Assembly (NCBI GenBank): GCA_018398815.1 | Contig: CM031595.1 | Coordinates: 47,057,895-47,121,894, forward strand | Origin: Conus ventricosus | Lineage: Eukaryota > Mollusca > Gastropoda > Neogastropoda > Conidae | DNA: 64,000 nucleotides | Direction: 5' to 3' | In this document: positions 10,570-22,635 of the stretch, one piece after another | Numbering within the stretch: the first letter of the stretch is position 1 | Layout: each line of letters begins with the position of its first letter | The notes under the pieces: model-generated | Told to the model about the DNA's origin: nothing | Database searches by the model: none | What the model saw: the letters and a program-made list of their open reading frames with translations, nothing else | Made by a program: the position numbers and the translations under genes

Positions 10570-11699
10570 CCATGTTCAATCATCCATTTATTGCAAACTT
10601 CTGTCCTGTCACACACTCTTCTGTATATGAATAGACACATATACATAACAAGCAGATACATTTCAGCAATTTGAAACATGATCATTGATCAAATTTTTAT
10701 CAACAGCCTCTCTGACTTGACTTCACATTACTGAAATAGAGCAGACAATAGTAATACCAGAAACACACGTAACACGCATCCTGTTCCAAGATACAAGGTA
10801 GCCTATCACAGACCAGTCCAGGGTTCCCAAAAGATATCTGTCTTGACTGTATATACACTGTCAATTTTCTTTGTTCGTGTCATAACTTTTCATACATTCA
10901 AACCACTACTAAGCAGCATCTGTCAATTTCAACTGTATCAACTGTCATGTGAACTGACTAAACAAGGAAATAAGGGAGAAGGGAACTGACTAAAGTGTTT
11001 GGTAAGCTGTGATTATTGTCAGTTCCTCCATCGCTAGATATTCTGAAGTTGTTCCATTAAGATTAAAACTTCACACACACACACTCACACACAAGCTGTT
11101 TCTCTCTCACTCTCACTCACACAGTGGTAAAACGAAGACATTCTGCTGTCAAGTTCTCCACTGAGTTTCTTCCTACTACTTCTGCCAAATACATTAAGAG
11201 TAAAACTTTCACACGCAAACACACATACACTCTCTCTCTCTCATAGAGTGGTAGAAGATTCTGCCAATGCACATGACATTTTCCAGTCTTTGTACCCTTT
11301 AAGATGCTACGACTTTCTCTTCAATGCCTGTGGTCCATCAGGAATGCCTGAACAAACTGTTGACATGTAGCACCATAATGACAAACTAAAAACTGTGCAA
11401 GAGTGCATCACAATGGACACTCTTGAAGTCAGATTCCACAGATGATCTTGTGGGACACATTCCCCAAAACTTTCAGTTCGGTGACCGAGCAGGTGAGACA
11501 GTTCTCCGAGAACAAGTTTTCAACATCAAAAGCAAACAAACTGGCGTTACTTGCATCTCTTTGCTTTCAAGGAACTGCGCTGTTAGCTTAATAAACTCAT
11601 ACGGACTGCCCTGTCATGATAAGAACGTACTAGCTTGGTTTGCAACGACACAACCTGCGAGGTTCATCAGGTTTGTGGTTTCCAGTATTATCAGACACA
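10570..11699 (-). other. BMS1: Probable 3' UTR of BMS1
   Basis: Lies directly after the BMS1 stop on the minus strand, has no open frame of note, and includes a minus-strand AATAAA near 10585. UTR length is inferred. Confidence 0.4.
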
Positions 11700-11927
11700 T
11701 CAGCTGGAGTGTTTACTTCTACTTCGTTCTCTCGCAGCCTTGGCTTTCTCCATCTTGCCAAGCTGCCGGTACACCTCCTGCCTTGAAGTCTTCAGTTTCT
11801 GATCTTTCTCTGCCGCTCTCTTCTCCATCTGCAGACTGTGCTTGTGAGCTCGCTGACGCATGATGGCATGCTTGGTACGCATGTTGAACTCGTGCACAGT
11901 CTTCAGCTGATGTAGGAACCTTGCTTT
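11700..11927 (-). CDS. BMS1: BMS1 last exon
   Basis: Acceptor CCCAACAG|AAA; 75 codons and TGA. The peptide (KARFLHQLKTVHEFN...RSRSKHSS) is Lys/Arg/Glu-rich and coiled-coil-like, as is the C-terminal tail of BMS1 that follows the MRxRAHKH-type segment. Enters at phase 0. Confidence 0.85.
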   Translation of the reverse strand, partial: KARFLHQLKTVHEFNMRTKHAIMRQRAHKHSLQMEKRAAEKDQKLKTSRQEVYRQLGKMEKAKAARERSRSKHSS

Positions 11928-12726
11928 CTGTTGGGGGAAAAAAGAATCAAGGCATGGGTTGAACAGTGTCCTGAAAATATTGTTCCATTACAAAATGTAA
12001 GTTACATAAATCACAGGAACCCCTTGACTGTGGGGCAGTTACCGTGTGGGGCAGTTATTGCCCTTTTGCTTTCAAACAAATTAAAGCAGAAGTGGAATTT
12101 TCATTTGACCCCTCTGCTGTGAGGACAGCTCAAAGGGAATGAAAAAAAAGAAAGCCCATGCACATGTTTTGTAGACAGGACAGAGACAAAAACTAGAACA
12201 CTTCAATTTATTTGCCCTCCACCTCCAGTGAGAGAACGAAATGTTGGCACCTTAAAACGTGACCACACTTCACGCCCTCTCCTTACACACCAAATGGTGA
12301 TAAATGTCCCCTGAACGCGTCGGTCAAGTGTTAACAGACTCACTCCACTGCAAAAGCAGTTAGAAATGTCTAGTCCCTCCCTCCATATAAAAAAGATCAG
12401 AATATGAATCTACGACCATGATGTTGGTATCTTATTATTTAAGAGATTCAGTGCTGTTCATGCCTAGTGTTCTTCATTAGAAAATGCAGATACTTAACTC
12501 TGCATAACCACATTCAAAAGAAAAAAAGAAAGTAAGAAAAAAAAGAAAACCACACCTAACAGCAAGACATAATTCCAAGTCTTTCTGTTCACATGCATAC
12601 ATCCATCAAAAATCTCTTTTGGAAAGAGACCCTGAGATAAGCCTCAATTCCACTGAACAGAATGCAACGTAAGGTCTCCAAATGTTCACAAGTGCATTCC
12701 AACATGATAAACTAATTGTGTCTTAC
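11928..12726. other. BMS1 intron
   Basis: AT-rich, with A-rich runs and no repeat or gene I can name. Confidence 0.6.
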
Positions 12727-12859
12727 CTTGGATTCATTCGGCTCCAGGATCACCGGCGTTTTCCTCCACAGCAACGGGCTTTGGAATGAGCTTGAAAGGG
12801 AGGGAAAGGGATGCTGGGATTTTCAGTGGCATGGACCTATGGCGTCTGCGCTCCACCGG
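12727..12859 (-). CDS. BMS1: BMS1 exon with a one-base frame error
   Basis: Acceptor TTTTCAG|CCG, donor TCCAAG|GTAAGA. The first part reads PVERRRHRSMPLKIP...LPFKLIPKP and the last part VILEPNESK, both as expected for BMS1, but in frames one base apart. Length is 133 nt where a multiple of three is required. The shift lies near 12765-12785. In the entry frame it ends in a TGA. Either an assembly error or a disabling mutation. Confidence 0.8.
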
Positions 12860-13689
12860 CTGAAAAAATGAGAGGAGAGGTCCTTTAGGTCACTTTAAGA
12901 TGAACCGCTACGTCAATTTGAACAGATCTTGGCAAAAACAATGTGTTCCAGCCACACTAAAATGCAATGGAACCAATGTTCTGTCAAGCAATGCTAACTG
13001 CACATGAGGTAAAACACACAAAATACACTAAAAACCACCCAAACAAAGATTAAAAAAAAAATCAAAAGAACCCAATTATTTCATTGTTTAAATCAAAATT
13101 TTCTAGTGCAAATATAAGATTTGAAGGAAATAACGACAGTAATGGCAACAGCATAAAACATCCCTTCTTACCCCCTTCCCATTCTCGCCATTTTATCTTC
13201 CATGCCCACAAAGAGGCATTAGTCGCACATCACTCATCATTCAGACTCTCAACATGCACAGCCTCATCCTCTCAGCACTGGGAGTCCACAGAATCAACAC
13301 CAAGTTCTCATGAGGCCACCCGCCAAAGTAAACACTGCACTGTGGCCCAGTCACTTTGTTGGGATTCAATGGTGCCTGTTATGATCCAGTGCATGCGGGG
13401 CACCAACTTACCCCCCGTTCTGACAACAGCTGTGTGGATGCTGAACCAGTGTCAGTGAGTGTCCCCTTCAGGGAAGTTCCATCCCATCCATCCAAAGACA
13501 GCCCTACTAAACTGGCAGACACCGACTGACATAATCTCTTCACAGGAACACATGTGGAGAGGAAATCAAAACGGACTGCCACAGAAAAATGGCATGGAGA
13601 TCACAGAATTCAAAACTTCTTTGTGTTTTCTCTTCAATAATGACCAACGAGGATGAAGAAGATGCCCTGGAGTTCCATTCTAGTGTGAG
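12860..13689. other. BMS1 intron
   Basis: No supported gene. Plus-strand open frames here have no recognisable features. Confidence 0.6.
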
Positions 13690-13993
13690 ACTGTAAGACA
13701 TGGCGCCCCCTTGCTTGTTTTGGTAACACATCCCAGTGACTGTAAGACATGGCGGCCCTCCTTGCTTGTTTTGGTAACACATCCCAGTGACTGTAAGACA
13801 TGGTGGCCATCCTCGCTTGTTTTGGTAACACATCCCAGTGACTGTAAGACATGGCGGCCCTCCTTGCTTGTTTTGATAACACATCCCAGTGACTGTAAGA
13901 CATGGTGGCCCTCCTTGCTTGTTTTGATAACACATCCCAGTGACTGTAAGACATGGTGGCCATCCTCGCTTGTTTTGGTAACACATCCCAGCA
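13690..13993. repeat. 51-bp minisatellite, six copies
   Basis: Unit CTGTAAGACATGGCGGCCCT... ending AACACATCCCAGTGA, near-identical copies differing at GGC/GTG and G/A positions. Because 51 is a multiple of three, several frames stay open; they are not genes. Confidence 0.95.
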
Positions 13994-14039
13994 TCAACAA
14001 CGGCCCGAAAGATGAAAACATCTCAGGAAATCTAGGCAA

Positions 14040-14245
14040 CACTTTAAATGGTCAGTCCATCGAGTGGACGAATCAAGAATGCTGTTCTGATCTTGCCACT
14101 GGAGTCCACAGGACATGGAACAAACTCAAACTCTGGGCAGGTGCAGGCTGGGGCAAAACACACCAAGAAATACACACCACCGATGAGACTAGAACCCACA
14201 ACCTCGAAACATGCGACTCAAGATGCTAAACCAACCACGCCATGG
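14040..14245 (-). repeat. tRNA-derived SINE
   Basis: On the minus strand from about 14245: an A-box-like TGGTTTAGCATC, then about 35 bases on a B-box-like GGTTGTGGGTTCTAGTC, followed by a non-tRNA body. This is the layout of a tRNA-related SINE head. Confidence 0.55.
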
Positions 14246-14480
14246 CTGACCGATATGTCTTTCTTTCTTACCACTGATGTTTAGCACACTGTCAGAATGT
14301 TTTCTGAAACACCAGCATCCTCAAAAAAACCCCATCCCCTAACAAGTCGAAGAGTACTCCCATAACCCCAAGCATGAATACAGACCAGCATTACAAGAGG
14401 AACCCAGCCCCTAACAAGAGTACTCTCACAACCCCAAGCATGAAATCAGACCAGCATTACAAGAGGAACACAGCCCCTAC

Positions 14481-14638
14481 CCTGTAGAGTGAATCTTCCT
14501 TGTGAGGCACAGGGATGCTGCGCTCATGCCTGAGCTGACCCACGGTCTTCATCTCCTGCCAGCTGCCCAGGAGGGATGTGGAAGGGTTGTAGAACTGAGG
14601 CACCTCCACCGGGTACCACGTGGTCAGGAACACAATGT
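14481..14638 (-). CDS. BMS1: BMS1 exon (WYPV motif region)
   Basis: Acceptor TTTTCACAG|AC, donor TACAGG|GTAGGG. It completes the Asp codon of MSD and reads IVFLTTWYPVEVPQFYNPST, then MKTVGQLRHE and PHKEDSLYR, conserved stretches of the BMS1 C-terminal domain. Confidence 0.92.
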
Positions 14639-14649
14639 CTGTGAAAACG

Positions 14650-15470
14650 CATCCAATGCATCTTGTTTCAAATTAAATAAAAACGGTTCAAAGGCATTTC
14701 ATTTCAAATAAACAGCAATCTTCAAACACATCTGAATTCCAGCTCAAATACATCCCATTTCAAACTAAAATCAGTCAAATTATCTCATTTCTAACTAAAA
14801 GCAGCAACAACAACAACAACAACAATAATACCCAGCTTAAAGATTTCGAAGTAAAAACAGTTCAATCTAATCTCACTTCAACCTAAAAACAGCTTAAATG
14901 TATTCTGTTTCTAACTACAAGCAGCTGAAATTCACCTAATATCTTGCTAAAACCAGTTCAGTTGCAGTTCATTTTAAACTTAAAAACAGCTTAAATGTAT
15001 CTCATTCCTTAACTCAGAACAGCCCATGTACATCTAATTTCCTTGCTACAGATACATCACATGCAGGCATTTTGAAATAAGAATATCTCCAGTGTATCTC
15101 AGTTACTTATTTAAACATAACCCTTGTGTATTCCATTTCAAACTAAAATGGCTCAAATCATTACATTTCTGAGTACAAGTAATCCAGCTGTAACCTATAT
15201 CAAACTAATATGTTTACAGGGATTTCACTAAACTTCACTGAGAACAATCTCATTTCAGAATTTTGGAGGAAAAAACCAACAAAACAAATAAAATCCACCT
15301 CACTCATGACTAAACACAGTTCAAATACATCTCAAGTTGAACTAAAAACAATGAAGCGTCTCTCTCTCTCTCTCTCTTTTTTGTTTTTAAACAGAAATAC
15401 AGCTGAAATGTATCGTATTTCAAACAAAAGCCTAACAAATATATCTCATGTAAACTACAAGTGAAAACAG
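14650..15470. repeat. Highly degenerate tandem repeat
   Basis: A unit of about 40-45 bp (roughly AACTAAAAACAGCTCAAATG then CATCTCATTTC) recurs about 18 times with heavy divergence through this BMS1 intron. Old minisatellite. Confidence 0.6.
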
Positions 15471-15689
15471 CCTGTGAAGAAGAAAAGCAATTCTCAATGT
15501 TGGTCTGTTTTGGCACCCAGAGACACCAAGCTGTACTCTCTTACACACACTCACCCTACATATAAATCCTTAAATTGCAAGAAGCTAGGGGCTGTTTTCT
15601 TGTCATGCTGTAGACAAACACACCAGCGACATGACTGAAAACACTATCCTGCTCTGATGGCTACTCCTGGGCACAGGATGACTGTGCAG

Positions 15690-15881
15690 TAAAAAGTTTT
15701 GGTCAGTGCTCCTTTGCCTGCTGAACCCTTTCATTTGGAATTCTCTCCCCTATCAACACAAATACTCTGCCTTTCAGCCCTTTTTGAAATCAGACTCAAA
15801 TACTTTTCTTTTCCAATCCAACATAAACAATTTTGTGCTGGTGTTGTTTTCAGTGTTATCACGTGCGCTTGGGTATCTGTG
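15690..15881 (+). mobile_element. Possible LINE 3' remnant, 5' of LTR insertion
   Basis: A frame reading LLNPFIWNSLPYQHKYSAF then FLKSDSNTFLF resembles the tail of non-LTR reverse transcriptase ORFs. It is interrupted by the solo LTR at 15882 and resumes after 17976. Confidence 0.35.
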
Positions 15882-17971
15882 TGTCACGAGTTTGTCACGA
15901 GGCCTACGACGATTGACCCATCTAGGGTGGCGGAATTATTCATTTACTTATTGTCGTTGCTGTTGTCGTGTATCCGTCCCTTAATGTGGTTTGTGGTGCG
16001 TTTGCACCTTAATGTCGTTCAGCTCAGGTTGGGTTTACTTTCTCTCTCTCTCCCTCTCTCTGATTCCACTGCCCGTGCAATTCATCCTGCAGGTTCACGG
16101 GTGGCTGGTACCTTTCGCTTGAACTGGCTGTCTCTATCGGCCTCTCACCTGTCTTGTAACCTGCCGCACGTGCATCATTCCTCTTAGGCTTGAGGTATGC
16201 TCACTGTGACGTAGCGTGGCATGTCGGCTGCCATCGTTGGGGCAGGTTTTCTCTTCACTCGAGCGGAAGATGTCTCTGAGAGCGCCTGCTCTGTTTTTGG
16301 TTCTACACCACTTCGTCGAAGGTACGGTCGGTACCTTCATCCCTACGGTCGGCCCGTAGGGGAGGGACATCACATCACGTCATCTTTTTTCCGCATCTGC
16401 TCTGCTGTCCTCTCAACTGGACAGAGGGCAGAGAGAGTCGCTTGACCCGCCACTTTGGGTCACCCACGGGTAGCTAGTAAGCATCAGTTTCGTGGTTTAT
16501 TTGTTGTTGTTTTTTTTTTTGTTGTTGCCGGCTAAGTCTCCTCTTTTGCGCAATTTCTTTTGTTTTTCAAAATTATAAAAGAAATATTGTTTGAGACCAC
16601 TTTTTCTGGTTAATTCAATCTTTAACCTGGCCAGTCAAAATTATATCCAAAAGTCTTTCTCCTTTTCATGCATCTGGTGATGCGGTAGTCGGCGGGGATG
16701 GGGGAGAACCTGGTGATTCAGGGTTGGTACTTGCTTGGTCTCGCTCGTCCGCCCCTGTCACAATTGCCGGTCTCGCATTCTTCGGCCACCGTCTGTTTGT
16801 GCGTGCAAGGGGAACGAGAGTTTTATGTTTGCGAGCGTGCGTACGCATGATTCGTCGTTTGGAAGCGTGGTTGGAGAATTGTGTCATTTTGAAATGTTGT
16901 TATAAATGTATGGATAGTTGTGCCATTGAGTTAGTATTATTTGCAAATGTGGTGGCGGTTATAGAGCAGCGGTTGCTGTATTTGTTCAGTTCCTAAGAAA
17001 GGAAAATGTTGAATATGAGTGAAGGAAGGATGAACATATAAATTGATATTTGTTTGTTTAGCCTGTTAATGTAACCTCTTACCTGCTTCGTGTGAGGAGA
17101 CCTTTAGCAAACGTTCCTCGTTTGGTTTGTTGACTGTGTTATGCTCAGGTCTGTGTTAAGCTGATGTGAACAATTTATTCAGTAAACACCTCCCCTCGCC
17201 CATCATGCGAGTGGCTGTTAGGATTAAGCAGCAAATATCAGACCGTACTGACTGCGGGGTTCCAGTACCCTTCTTTCTCCTTTCCTTCCAGTTCCTTCCT
17301 TCTCTCCTCCCGGGGGCTCCACCCGCTGCTTGCGCTGTTGGGGCCGCGCACTGGTTGAGGAGCAAGTGGACTTGGCTGGATGGTCCTGGCCCTGTCCGGG
17401 ACTTTCCGCGACAATGCCCTGTCCCACGGGAGCCATTCTCCACCGTCCACGGACCTCCTGCAGTGTACGTGACCGGGTGTGGGTAACTCTGTGTCGTGCC
17501 ATTTGGGGTGCCCGCATATCAAGGGTGTCGGCCTTGAAACTCTATTCAGGAACAGACCCGGTTTGGTGGTGCCTGAATCGACCCGGTGCTCTCGGAGGAC
17601 TTTGGAGAGACAGTGGTGTGGGGGGGAGAACCACATGAAGCAAGGAAAGGAATGACTGTTGGAAATGATTATTTATGATTATGGTGTGTGCGGGGGAAAT
17701 GATTATTTATGATTGTGCATGTTGTGAGTGTTGGAATGCTTGTTTGTGACTATGTGCATGTTGTGTGTGTTGAAATGCTTAATTGTGATTGTGCGTGTTG
17801 TGTGTGTTAGAAAGCTTATTTGTGACTATGTGTGTGATAGTGTGAATAAATGGTGTATTGTATCGTAATCTTTCTTGTGTGGTCTCTTGCGAGGCGTGTG
17901 AGGTCAGTCACTCCTTCACTCCCATCTAGATCGATCCTGTCAGGGCAGACCTTCAGGGGTCGGTCGTGACA
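15882..17971. mobile_element. Solo LTR, 2,090 bp, with 5-bp target duplication
   Basis: Starts TGTCACGA and ends TCGTGACA, an 8-bp inverted repeat with the TG...CA ends of LTRs. It is flanked by CTGTG on both sides (15877-15881 and 17972-17976). There is a polyadenylation-type AATAAA near 17845 and no gag-pol between, so this is a recombined solo LTR, probably Gypsy-type (inference). All long frames inside are non-coding LTR sequence. Confidence 0.82.
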
Positions 17972-18290
17972 CTGTGTTTATTCTTCTAATATCAAGTGTT
18001 TTTTGTTTTGAGACTAGAGGAGGGTGGATAGGGGAAGTGAGAGGGTGGGGCTGGATGGTGGTGTGCTTGGATGTGGAGTGAGTGTTCGACTGCATAAGGC
18101 ATTTTAAGGACTATTCCCACAGCCACTAGCAACCCTGTCATTCAATTCTGAAGCCTGAACAATTCCACTTGAATGATACATTGTGCAAATAATCGGTGTC
18201 AAGTAACACCCATGATCTTACCAATTTTCAACAAATCATTATTGAATACACTTTATTGTGATAATTTCGACAAATTTTCTATTTGCATAC

Positions 18291-18462
18291 CACTCATCAA
18301 TATCCTGTCCTCAAAGGTTGCCCGGAATGTCCCAGGTGACAACATCTGTCCACTTTTGGCCAGTCTCCTGGCAGATTTCTTGATGGTGCCACGAACACCG
18401 CTGACAGTTTTGACTGTGGCCCCTTCAAATTTGGCCACCTCCAATGCTGAGGTGAACATGCC
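18291..18462 (-). CDS. BMS1: BMS1 exon (EVAKFEGA region)
   Basis: Acceptor GAACAG|GGC, donor ATGAGTG|GTATGC. Reads [20 protein letters not shown], then SGVRGTIKK and [12 protein letters not shown]. These are hallmark BMS1/TSR1-family segments; the WYPV exon that follows makes it BMS1 rather than TSR1. A few residues longer than human between KK and the FRATFED motif. Confidence 0.93.
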
Positions 18463-18499
18463 CTGTTCGAAGGAAAGGAAAACAAAAAGGCAACTGTGA

Positions 18500-19029
18500 G
18501 ATGATTAATGGAGGTCGGTAATCAGCTTCTGAGGGGTAGGAGTACGATATGTGAATGTGTACACTTGTTCCAATTTTCAACAAACTGAACTGTAGTAGGG
18601 GAAACACAGAGGGAGACAGAAATAGTTCTTTGAAGGAGCTCTGGAGAATTCAGAAAGCAAAGAAGTAGAAGTAATATGAGAGTTCTGTTACATTCACTCC
18701 TCATCTCCATATTCCACTGCTTAACCAAAATGCATCAAATCTTAACAAATCTTATGTGTAAAGAAGAAATTTGCATGTGCCTGTCTCATGCTGTCAACAG
18801 ACCTCGACAGCAGAACAAGCCTGAAAAGTCCAATTCATCTTAACTAGATCTATGCACCAAGGTATAATCATGAGCACCTCCAGTTTCTATTGAAACTCCT
18901 TCATATGTTCAACAAACTAAGCCATTTTGCGTCAACAAAACAAACTGTCATTTTGCGAGGCGTGTCACTACGACTGAAGCAACACAGCACATGTACAAGT
19001 ACTAAATGAACTCCCAAATCAGCCAGATG
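18500..19029. other. BMS1 intron
   Basis: Nothing recognisable apart from scattered short repeats. Confidence 0.6.
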
Positions 19030-19110
19030 GCACTGTGGCTGAGCGGTTAGAATGTGCAAAGGGTATACTAAGGGCCACAGGTTTGATCCCCATGTTCTGA
19101 TGGGGAAAAC
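19028..19110 (+). repeat. tRNA-derived SINE
   Basis: A-box-like TGGCTGAGCGGTT at 19035-19047 and B-box-like GGTTTGATCCC at 19079-19090, spaced as in a tRNA with a long variable arm. Not a functional tRNA: the acceptor stem is not closed. Confidence 0.6.
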
Positions 19111-19810
19111 GATTAGAGGCAAATAAGTAAGATTTCAAGCTTTTGTTTCTCAGCTAAATGTGCCCCGTTGAAGGCAGTATTTTCAGGAGTCATGCCTACG
19201 TATAGCGGTCACCCTTTTGGGGTCATCATTCAGAACCAGGAAGATGCAGGGGGAAGTTGACTTGCAACTTAAAAGATCTTTTATTCAGACTGATAAACTT
19301 ATAGCTGTCTGACAAAGCATATTCGTTACTCAGCAAATATGGCTCTGTTTAGAAACATTTCGTCACACTGACAAAAAACAAACAAACAAAAAACACCACC
19401 AAAATCCGTACACGCCACATTTTTCAATAAAATTTGTGTATCTGGATTTTTGTTTCACCCATTCCAGAATGACTATTATGAAGGAGACATTTCTGAAAAA
19501 CTAAAGAAAAACAATGCAAGCATTTCCTTTCACCATTTCAATGGTGGGTAAATCACAAGACTTGCACAGGTCTTCCAAAAAGATGCAAACAAAGAGTTTA
19601 AGGTTTCCGAAAGACAGTCAATAGTTCCATACACAAATGTATGTTTTTGAAGCAGTTCCTTTCAATGTAAATAGTAAAATAACCCATGTAAAACAAAAAA
19701 CAAAAATAACACAAACAACAAACAAAAAAGTAAAAAAAAAACCCCACTCAATGTGAGGATAAACTTGTCATAATTGTTGAAAGATATTCATTTGACTGAG
19801 ACCTTTATAG

Positions 19811-19814
<4 letters not shown>

Positions 19815-19881
<67 letters not shown>
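19815..19881. repeat. (GT)n microsatellite
   Basis: About 33 GT units with one GG interruption, in a BMS1 intron. Confidence 0.95.
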
Positions 19882-19882
<1 letters not shown>

Positions 19883-20129
19883 AAATTCACATTCTGAAGT
19901 CACCCATTTCGTTGACATAAATATTGATCCATGACTGGACAAACTGAATGAATATCAAAATACTGAAACAACACAAAACTAGAATGCAATATTCAAGGAT
20001 ATATAGGCAGACAATAGTTCACACAGAACAGATACACATACACAATGGGAAGCAATAACTTATCTAAACTTAAAAAAAAAAAGCTCTGTACTTTGAACTG
20101 TATCCAGCTGATTAGTATAACATCATTAC

Positions 20130-20252
20130 CTCAATGTATGCTGTTTTCTGCATTATTTTCAATGGTGTTCCTGTGAGTTTCAGCTTTTTCCGGACTTCTA
20201 GGCTTTTGTCCAATTCTAGGACGACGCCTGTTCCACAAATTCGAAACTCCCG
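20130..20252 (-). CDS. BMS1: BMS1 exon (TGVVLELDKS region)
   Basis: Acceptor TTTTTTCAG|CGG, donor ATTGAG|GTAATG; exactly 41 codons. Reads REFRICGTGVVLELDKSLEV and KKLKLTGTPLKI, conserved in BMS1. Confidence 0.93.
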
Positions 20253-20732
20253 CTGAAAAAATAAAAAAAATGTATGTCATTACAGAATACCATCCCTGAT
20301 GCTAATGGCGTTGAAAAGAATTTAAGCTTCTCTTGCATTATCCGAGCCTTTTTCCACCACACATTACCACACAAATGTATGAACAATGAAACAATGCCTG
20401 TCTCCCATTTAAAACACAAAGACCTCCACCCTGTCCCACATCCTCCCACCCTCTCCTTCCCAAACAGACACACACGCATGAAAACAGATTCACAATAAAA
20501 CCATGAGACACAAGCACAAAAATGCAAGGCAACAAAAATGGACTGATTGAAAACAGTAGATGATGCCATAGAAAGAAGTGAAAAGAAAATAAGGCTGCAT
20601 GTTCTGTTTCCTGCACACACATTGCAGTCACCTTCTCTTTTATACACATGCATACACACATGCGCAAGCATGTACACGCACCACATACAAACAAACACAT
20701 ACACAGTCACTGTCAGTAATATGCGCACTTAC

Positions 20733-20788
20733 CGTTATCTCACCAGCATTCACTGCAAGGACTCCACTTCCTTGTGGAGTAATCGGTC
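20733..20788 (-). CDS. BMS1: BMS1 exon (GPITPQGSG)
   Basis: Acceptor CATTTCAG|GA, donor ATAACG|GTAAGT. Only 56 nt, reading (G)PITPQGSGVLAVNAGEIT. Its entry phase fits the exon ending at 23170 directly, giving the conserved FWGPITPQG. Confidence 0.92.
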
Positions 20789-21005
20789 CTGAAATGCAAG
20801 AAAAAAAAATTGTATTGTACTGTGTGACTTCATCAACACAACAGGCTTCTCTGTATGAAAATTTCACGGCCGTAGTTAGGCACAATTCATATTTCAACAA
20901 CAACCAAATTCAACACACACACACACAGAAGAAAAAACAACCAACCAACCAACCAAAAGAAAGAAAGAATTTGTTGGCACAAGTTTTATTCTAAAATGGA
21001 TTTAC

Positions 21006-21117
21006 CAACAGAATTTGGCCTTGCTGCCTTGTTGGATTCTTTGACCTGCACTTCGTGCATGCTGGGATCTTGGTCCTTCTTCCCATCCAACATATTATCT
21101 GCTCTTGCAATAACAGT
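21006..21117 (-). CDS. Exon-like block in BMS1 intron, phase-incompatible
   Basis: A block with good splice signals (TTTCCAG|ACT and TTG|GTAAAT) that reads TVIARADNMLDGKKDQDPSM in one frame and exits in phase with the GPITPQG exon. However, the exon before it (ending 23170) exits at phase 1; joined that way, this block meets a TAA after seven codons. It has no counterpart in BMS1 of other animals that I recall. It may be a poison exon, an alternative exon used with another donor, or chance. Confidence 0.35.
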
Positions 21118-21829
21118 CTGGAAAGAAATCAAAGAGGACAGACACAGACAATACACAGACAAACACACATGTTAATGGCTACAACTCCCTTTAAAGACTG
21201 GGGGGAGGACGTAGGGGGCTGGATGCATGGGGAGGAATCACAAGCAGAATCAAAGAGGACAGACACAAAAACTACACACACACACACATATTAATGGCTA
21301 AATCTCCCTCTGCAAGACCTGGGGGGATGGGGAGGAACCGCATGCAGCTTTCTTCTTTCTCTTTTTTCTTTCTCTCTTCAGTCTAGTGTACTCCCTCTGT
21401 GGGACTGATCTATTAGAATTCACTCCAAGTTCAACACAACCACACTAGGCCTGTACTGCAGCAGCAGCATTTCCAGGGAAGCTGTGTAGGTCATGGGGTC
21501 ATGCACATGAGGTGGTTCTTCACTATGGCCAGGTGGTGCTGAAACTTGACATTACCTACTGGTCACGCTCAGACAATAATTAGAGTCAGGGACAATTTTT
21601 GGGGAGGAACCAGCCATGTTTCTACAGTGATGATGATTCTGATTCCATTTGAATCAGTGATCTACTGTGCTAAACATTGTATTATGGCATTTGATTAAAG
21701 TGTGTGCTCTTTTTGAAAAAGGCTGAAATAAAAACCAGAACTGAATTTTGGAAGTAACAGAGGCGGATGTTCAAGATGCATGGTAACACTACAAAAATAA
21801 AGTTGGAGCACAAAGTTTGGAAAAAGGAA

Positions 21830-22635
21830 GAGGTGGAGAATGGTCTTTTGCAAATGGAGGAGACTCTTTGGAAATGGAGGTCAATTCCTTTGGGAACAGA
21901 GGAGAATCTGTGGAAATGGAGGAGGATCTTTGGCTAGGGACAATGATCCTCAGGAATGGAGTTCAGTATGTTTGAAAGTGGACGCAGATCTTTGGAAACT
22001 AGCAAAATCCTTTGGAAATGGAGGAGGATCTTTAGAAACTGAAGGATCCTTTGGAAATAGTGGTGAATGTTTAGAAACAGGCGTCTCCTTTGAAAACAGA
22101 GAGAATCTTTGAAAATGGAGGAGGATCTTTATAAGTAGGAAGATCTTTCGGAAATCTTTCTTCTTCAGTAGGGATCCTCTGAAAACAGGAGAATCCTTTG
22201 GAAACTGGTAAATCTTTAGAAGTGGTGGAAGATCTTTGGAAACTGGTGGATCCTTTGATCACAGCAGATCTTCAGAAACAGAATGACCTTTGTAATGGTG
22301 GAGGATTTTTGGAAACAGGGGAATAATAGGGCCATGGTGGAGAATCTTTGGAAATGGAAAAGGATCTCTGAAAGCTTGCAATCCACTGGAAATGACAGAG
22401 AGTCTTTGAAATAGGCAATCTTCTGGAAATGACAGAAGCTTTTTGGAAACACAGACATCCTTCAGCAATGGGGGATGGTGTCTGAAAACATGGGGATCCT
22501 TTAGAAGTGGAAGAAGATCTTTGGAAACATCGGGATCTTTTGGCAATGGGGAGAATGTTTGTAAACAAAAGGATCCTTTGGAAATGGAAGAGGATTTGGG
22601 GGGTAAACGTTTGGAAATGGTGGAGAAGCCATTTC
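21830..22635. repeat. Degenerate GGA-rich tandem repeat
   Basis: Roughly 800 bp of a unit of about 30-45 bp around GGATCCTTTGGAAATGGAGG and TCTTTGGAAAC. Both strands show long open frames from the repeat alone. Confidence 0.85.

Noticed and set aside
15699..16187. 162-codon plus-strand frame
   Set aside because: Runs across the 5' boundary of the solo LTR, so it is a chance frame.
17156..17638. Several overlapping GC-rich frames
   Set aside because: Inside the solo LTR, on both strands, with no domain.
19028..19110. Functional tRNA gene
   Set aside because: A and B boxes are present, but the acceptor and anticodon stems do not close.
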